45,114 nt of DNA, taken from assembly GCA_027459775.1 (NCBI GenBank), contig DAIDHE010000131.1, positions 1 through 45,114 of the forward strand, read 5' to 3'. The stretch is from Planctomycetales bacterium (GTDB taxonomy: Bacteria > Planctomycetota > Planctomycetia > Isosphaerales > Isosphaeraceae). A model generated the notes under the pieces. The model was not told where the DNA came from. It made no database searches and saw only the letters and a list, made by a program, of their open reading frames with translations. Shown piece by piece: positions 40,181 through 45,114 of this stretch. Position 1 is the stretch's first letter. Each line of letters opens with the position of its first letter. Position numbers and translations under genes: made by a program.

Positions 40181-43100
40181 ATGTTGACCGATGAGCAAGC
40201 CCGAGCCGCCCTCGCCAAGCTCCGCGACGTGGAAGGGTGGACGACCCAGCGGCTGGCGGCGCTGGCGAAACTCGAGCCCCCGGTTCGCGAGCTGGGCCGG
40301 ATCCTGGTCGGAAGCAACCGCGAAGGCGAGGCTGCTCCCGATTCGGTTTCGGCCTGGCTTGCGCTGCAGGCCAGTGACACAGCCCTTCTCGATCAGATTT
40401 CCGACGATGAGCGCCGTTCGCTCTGGAAGACCCTTTTTCCAGGGCTGGCCGACACGCTCGACCAGGCCTGGCGGCTTCAGGGTCGCCTTCCTTACCAATG
40501 GGGATATCAGCGTAAGTCGTTCCGCGCCCCGCGCCATCCCGAGCTCACGAGCGCGAGCCGATTTGAGTGGGTGAAATCGGTCGTCGACGAGATCAAGGGC
40601 TACGATCCCGACGTGGAATGGATCGCGGCTTGGGCCGCCCACCTGGAGTTCTATCACCAGAACAAGCTCGGAATCGTGCTGGCCGCCGCGATCGATTCAG
40701 GGGGCGAAACCGGAGATGAGGTCTTTCGGATCCTGGTCGACTCCGCTCGAGGTACGCACGAGATCGGCGCCATGGGCCGCCATGTCATAAGCGCTCTCCT
40801 GGTCGCGTCACGTCCGGAGGGTTGGGCATTTATTGAAAAGATGTTGCTGGCCGCCCAGCGCGAAGAGGGGCTGAGGCATTCCATCCTGCAAACGATCAAT
40901 GAAGCGCATCCCGAGGCGTTTCGGCGGATGCTACGCCTGATCCGCGAGCATGACCTGGCCCGCTTCAGCTCGACGGTTCTGGCAGTCAATGAATGGTTTG
41001 ACTTCGCGTGGGACTCGGCGGCCGTCAAGCCGGTGAACGCCGCGATCGAGCAGGTGTTGCTTTTTCTCGACGACGAGAAGGCTCGAGCTCAAGCCATCCA
41101 GAGCGGCCCAGCCGAGTCGGCGTACCTGGCTCTTTGGACTCTTGGCTTCGAGGACGCCGTCGCGGCGGCGGAGGCGGCCGCGGGTCTGCTGGCCGACCCC
41201 GACGTGGAGCGGCGGTTCGTCGCCGTCCACTTGCTCGCCCAGGTCGGCGCCAGTTCCGCCCGGGCACATTTGGCGCGCGGGATCGACGATCCCGACCTCC
41301 GAGTCGCCGAGAGGGCGCGGACGGCGATCAGTGCGCAATTGGGGGTCGTCAAGACTCCGCCGCCCGAGGGTGCGTTCGAGGCTCTCGAGCGGTTGCTCGA
41401 GCGCGCCCCCGCGAAAGCCAAGGTGCTCCCGGCGATCGTCTGGCCCTGGCAAATCCTCACGGTCGTCCCGGACCTGATTAGCGGCGACCTCCCCAGATTC
41501 CTCGGCGCTCGACCTCCCACGGCCTTGATTCCACACCTCGAGCGCATGGATCCCGGCTGTCGCCGGAGAGCAGCGCGAATGCTCGGAGCCCAGCGCCAGT
41601 GGGATGCGGCGACACGCGCGACGCTGCTGGAGCTGGTCGGTGACAAAAGTCCCGGGGTATCCAAGGAAGCCGTGAACGCGTTTGGTCGCTTTCATGCGAC
41701 GCCTGGCGAGGCGAAACGTCTGGAGGGGCTCCTGACTCACACGGCGGGGAACTGGGGACTGGCCCTGCTCGAGCGGCTGGAGGATCTGAAAGACGAAGAG
41801 TTCTTGGCGGACATCGATCGATCGCCGGCCTTGGCCGGCGCCGTGAGCCCCCCGGATGGCAAGGACACCGCGAACGTGACGGCTCGCTCACACCTGACGC
41901 CGGCCGAGGCGGAGCATCTGGAGAGCCTCTTGACGCGCAAGTCGGGCCACCTGCGCCTGGGGGTGCTCGGCCTGTTGGCAAGCCAGGACGACGACGCAGC
42001 CCTGGCAAGCGCCGATCGACTCCTGAAAGCGGCCAAGCGTGAACCGGGGCTGGGTGGCCTGGAACTCCTTCGCGTCCTGGCCCAGACCGACCGCCGGGTC
42101 GCGGATTGCCACGCCCTCGCCCGGGCGCGCCGCCACCAAAAGATCGGCTCCGAGGAAGAACGAGTCATCGACACGATCCTCGCCACTGGGCGAAAAACCC
42201 CCACTCTCGACGACGCTCTGGGCCTGCTCCAAGGCTTGACGCGTTCCCAACCCTGGCAACCCCAGCCCCGAGAACGCGTCTACGCCACGCCGACCGCCAT
42301 CGCCATTCTCCAGTCTTTGGATGAGTTGATCCATGTGAACCGAGAACGGATTATTACGATCACTCCTTGGGATACAACGCAAGAGGAACTCCTCGGCAAC
42401 GTCGGTTATCGATTCCCCCATCCCATTCCCCATCTCGATCCCGCCGTCGACCGCGCTCGACTCCCGCTTTGCGAGCTCTGGGAAACCTGGTTGCGCGACC
42501 GACCCCCCCAGCTCCGCGATGACGACGGGCTCGAGATGCTTCGCGCCATGATTCTGCCTCGCATCGATTGCGCCGCCGCTTGGGTCAAGGACAAGTCCGC
42601 GCCCCGCTTCCTCGAGATCGTGGGATCCCCGCCCGAGCAGCCTTTACGCTATCTGTCGGCCGTCAGCGCAATCGCGTTCTGGCTGGTCCGCCTTCATCCG
42701 CCGCCAGGGGGCGTCGACTACCTGATCGACGCACTCGAGACCTTGTGCGCGCGGATGCCGATGGAAACCCTGACGCCCACTCGACAGCAAACCGAAACGT
42801 CAGGGCCGTTCAGCGGCCTTCTGAACCAGATCCGCTGGTATCACTTGATCGAACACGAATCGTGGACCCTCGATCAAGAGGCGCGGTTCTGGGGCCTGCT
42901 CCGCTGGGTGGACGAGCCCGTCCCCGGCGTCGAGCGGGCGCGCCCGAAGTTGCAAGACGTGGCACGGGCCCTGCGGTTGGGCCTAGCGACCGAGGCCGAT
43001 CTGATCGACCACCTTCTCCGCCCCGCTCCTGGATTCGATCGCTTCCACGACCTGAGCGACCTGACGAGAAAAAAGCCCGCCAAGGAACTGGAGCGATGGC

Positions 43101-44977
43101 ACGTTCTCGTCCCCGTGATCGATCGCTGCAAGCGACGCATCCTGGAGGTCGAGCTCGAGCGCGGCGAACATCCCACGGCCGCGAGCGGGCCCGCGCTCGC
43201 GATCCAGTCGCTCACCGGCGCCCAGACCGTGATCCAGATCCTGGTCGCACTCGGCCGCGATTCTTTTGAGCGCGGTCATTTCATGAGGGGCGTCGCTCGA
43301 TCCTCCGTATTTGGCCACCTGGTCCGCGTCTGCTTCCCCGCCGAATCCGACACCCCGGAATCGTTTGCCGATCAAGCCCAAAACGCGGGGATTTCCCAGA
43401 CCCGCCTGGTCGAGCTGGCGGTTTACGCACCACAGTGGTCGGGGTTCGTCGAGCAGGCGTTGGGCTGGAAAATGCTCGCGGAAGCGGTCTGGTGGCTGCA
43501 CGCCCACACCAAGGACTCGGCCTGGAGCGTCGATCATCAGATACGCGCGGTCTGGGGCGCCGAAGTCGCCCAGCGCACCGCGCTGGGCGCCGCCGACCTG
43601 CTCGACGGCGCGGTCGACGTCGCGTGGTTCCAGCGGGTTCGCGTTTCGCTGGGCCTCGAGCGCTGGGCCGCGGTCGACCTTGCCGCTCGATACGCCTCCA
43701 GCGGCGCGGGCCACAAGCGCGCCCAGATCTTCGCCGACGCCATGCTGGGGAATCTCAAGAAGGCTGATCTGATCGGCCGCATCGACAAATCGCGCCACCC
43801 CGACTCGCTCCGCGCCCTGGGCCTGCTCCCCTTGGGCCGGGGGGCGGCGCGGTCCAAGGATCTGCTCAATCGGTATAAGTTTATTCAGGAATTCATCAGA
43901 ACAAGCAAGCAATTCGGCGCGCAGCGTCAGGCCAGCGAAAAGCGCGCCGCCGCGATCGCGCTTGTGAATCTGGCGCGGACGGCCGGGTATCCCGACCCGA
44001 CGCGGTTGGAATGGGCCATGGAAGCCCAGGCCGTCGGCGACCTGGCCGAGGGTCCGGTCGTGGTCGAGGCCGAAGGCGTCGCCGTGACGCTGGCGCTCGA
44101 CGCCGACGGCCATGCCGAGCTCGGCGTCGCGCGCGGCGGCAAGCCGCTCAAAACGATCCCGCCAGCCGTCAAGAAAGACCCGCGCATCGCCGAGCTGCTC
44201 GCCCGCCGCGACGAATTGAAGCGGCAGGCGACGCGGATCCGGCTCTCGCTCGAGCAAGCGATGTGCCGCGGCGACGGCTTCAGCGGCGCGGAGCTGCGCG
44301 ACCTCTCCGCTCACCCCGTGCTGGCGCCCTCGCTGGCCCGGTTGATCTTGATTGGCGAGGGGATCGCCGGCTATTCCGTCGAGGGGGGCAGGGGCCTCCG
44401 CGACCACGCCGGACACATCGAGCCGATCAAGCCCGACGAATCCCTGCGGATCGCCCATCCCCACGATCTGCTCGCCCTGGGCGACTGGAGCCGCTGGCAG
44501 GCGGAGTGCTTCCGATCAAAGCGCATTCAGCCGTTCAAGCAAGTGTTTCGCGAGCTTTACGTGCTGACCGAGACCGAGCAATCCGACGGAACGGGCACGA
44601 GGCGTTACGCCGGCCAGCAGGTGCATCCGCGGCAGGCGCTCGCGCTTCTGAGCGCGCGGGGCTGGGTCAACCACCCCGAGGAAGGGGTTAGGCGCACTTT
44701 TCACGAGGCCGGCCTGACGGCCAGCGTGGAGTTTCTCGAGGGAATCTTCACGCCGGCCGAGGTCGAGGGCTTGACCATCGATCGGGTTCACTTCGTTCGT
44801 AGGGGCGACTGGAAGCCGGCGCCTCTGAGCGAAGTCCCTCCACGAGTTTTCAGCGAGGCGATGCGCGACCTGGACCTGGTGGCGAGCGTCGCGCATCGGG
44901 GCGGCATCGATCCCGAGGCGAGCGTCTCCACGATCGAGAGCCGGTCCGCGCTCTTGCGTGAGACCTGCTCGCTGCTT
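40181..44977 (+). CDS. Giant DUF4132 (MolR/YehI-like) protein, 3' end cut off by an IS element
   Basis: A single frame from the ATG at 40181 is open with no stop to the window end; about 1,599 codons appear native. The N-terminal two thirds look like HEAT/ARM-type helical repeats (for example VERRFVAVHLLAQVGASSARAHLARGID-type blocks). The C-terminal part has the DUF4132 signatures QPFKQVFRELYVLT, HPRQALALL, RGWVNHPEEGV, PPRVFSEAMRDLDLV, AHRGGIDPEAS and ALLRETCSLL. Intact members then continue for about 70-90 residues ending in an RxHLGSGN-type beta region; that part is missing. The frame instead runs into a transposase. E. coli YehI and MolR are relatives, and such proteins occur in MoxR-VWA gene clusters. 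The start has no strong ribosome site but is six bases from the upstream gene. Confidence 0.8.
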
Positions 44978-44978
44978 A

Positions 44979-45114
44979 GAGGTCGTCTAGAAAGCCATGG
45001 CAAAAGATGTTATGGCGGCGTCATGGACGCCAGAAACAGGTACGACACGGACGTTTCCGATGCCGAGTGGGCTCAGCTCGTGCGGGTGATTCCCGCACCC
45101 AAGCCCGGCGGCAG
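44979..45114 (+). mobile_element. Left end of an IS5-family insertion sequence (partial)
   Basis: From about 44979 the sequence stops matching DUF4132 and begins GAGGTCGTCTAGAAAG, which resembles IS5-family (IS1031-type) terminal repeats. It is directly preceded by TTA (44976-44978), matching the TNA target preferred by that group. The transposase start follows 44 bases later. The other end and the second target copy are outside the window, so the boundary is inferred from sequence change and resemblance. Confidence 0.7.
45023..45114 (+). CDS. IS5-family transposase, N-terminal part (partial)
   Basis: An ATG at 45023 opens a frame reading MDARNRYDTDVSDAEWAQL then IPAPKPGG to the window edge. 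The segment YDTDVSDAEWAQL followed by a P-x-P-K-PGG turn is the typical start of IS5-family DDE transposases (compare YPSDLTDAEWALL in others). The catalytic DDE core lies to the right of the window. It is in the same frame as the interrupted DUF4132 gene, so a naive call would fuse the two. Confidence 0.75.
   Translation, partial: MDARNRYDTDVSDAEWAQLVRVIPAPKPGG

Noticed and set aside
39086-40657. Minus-strand frame of 523 residues across the RND, GG-tail and DUF4132 genes
   Set aside because: It spans three supported plus-strand genes and shows low-complexity His/Arg/Gln shadow sequence.

Overview
The window looks like a chromosomal segment of a high-GC planctomycete, probably close to the Isosphaeraceae (inferred from gene content only). 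The markers are a cytochrome c/DUF1549/DUF1553 (PSD1) protein with a LamG insert, paired DUF1080 proteins, a Tat-exported Gfo/Idh/MocA protein, a PEP-CTERM protein, a membrane-anchored WD40 protein with an ITTRRLM-type N terminus, and a type III polyketide synthase trio. No rRNA, tRNA, CRISPR array or phage was seen.

Layout. 1-163 is the 3' end of an unidentified gene. 164-2047 is a repeat-rich, AT-richer patch holding one PEP-CTERM gene. 2048-6725 has a WD40 protein (-) diverging from a lactonase, a SprT-like metalloprotein and a Dabb protein (+). 6762-10898 is a minus-strand pair, metallophosphoesterase then tricorn-like protease. 11084-17117 is a PSD1 protein convergent with BamA. 17118-17802 carries a REP-like multi-hairpin element. 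17803-24240 is a carbohydrate-related block: membrane protein, two duplicated DUF1080 proteins flanking an inverted cupin/glycosidase-like pair, and a Gfo/Idh/MocA oxidoreductase. 24327-26423 has an RsbU-type phosphatase and ribulose-phosphate 3-epimerase. 26465-29450 is a translationally coupled methyltransferase, FAD oxidoreductase and type III PKS. 30322-32900 is a two-gene cytochrome bd-family oxidase variant. 32930-39598 is a tripartite RND efflux system with a divergent outer-membrane factor. 39746 to the end is a small Gly-Gly-terminated protein followed by a giant DUF4132 protein.

The most notable points are at the right side. The bd-family protein appears to lack the quinol loop and one heme b558 ligand, and carries a fused c-type heme domain, which suggests cytochrome c rather than quinol as donor. 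The 142-residue protein directly upstream of DUF4132 ends in Gly-Gly after a strand that resembles ubiquitin/ThiS/MoaD tails, so the pair may be an undescribed Ubl-like/DUF4132 module. The DUF4132 gene is open to the window edge only because an IS5-family element appears to have inserted at about 44978, in the same frame, removing its conserved C-terminal end.

All functions are assigned from motifs read by eye. No database search or structure prediction was run.
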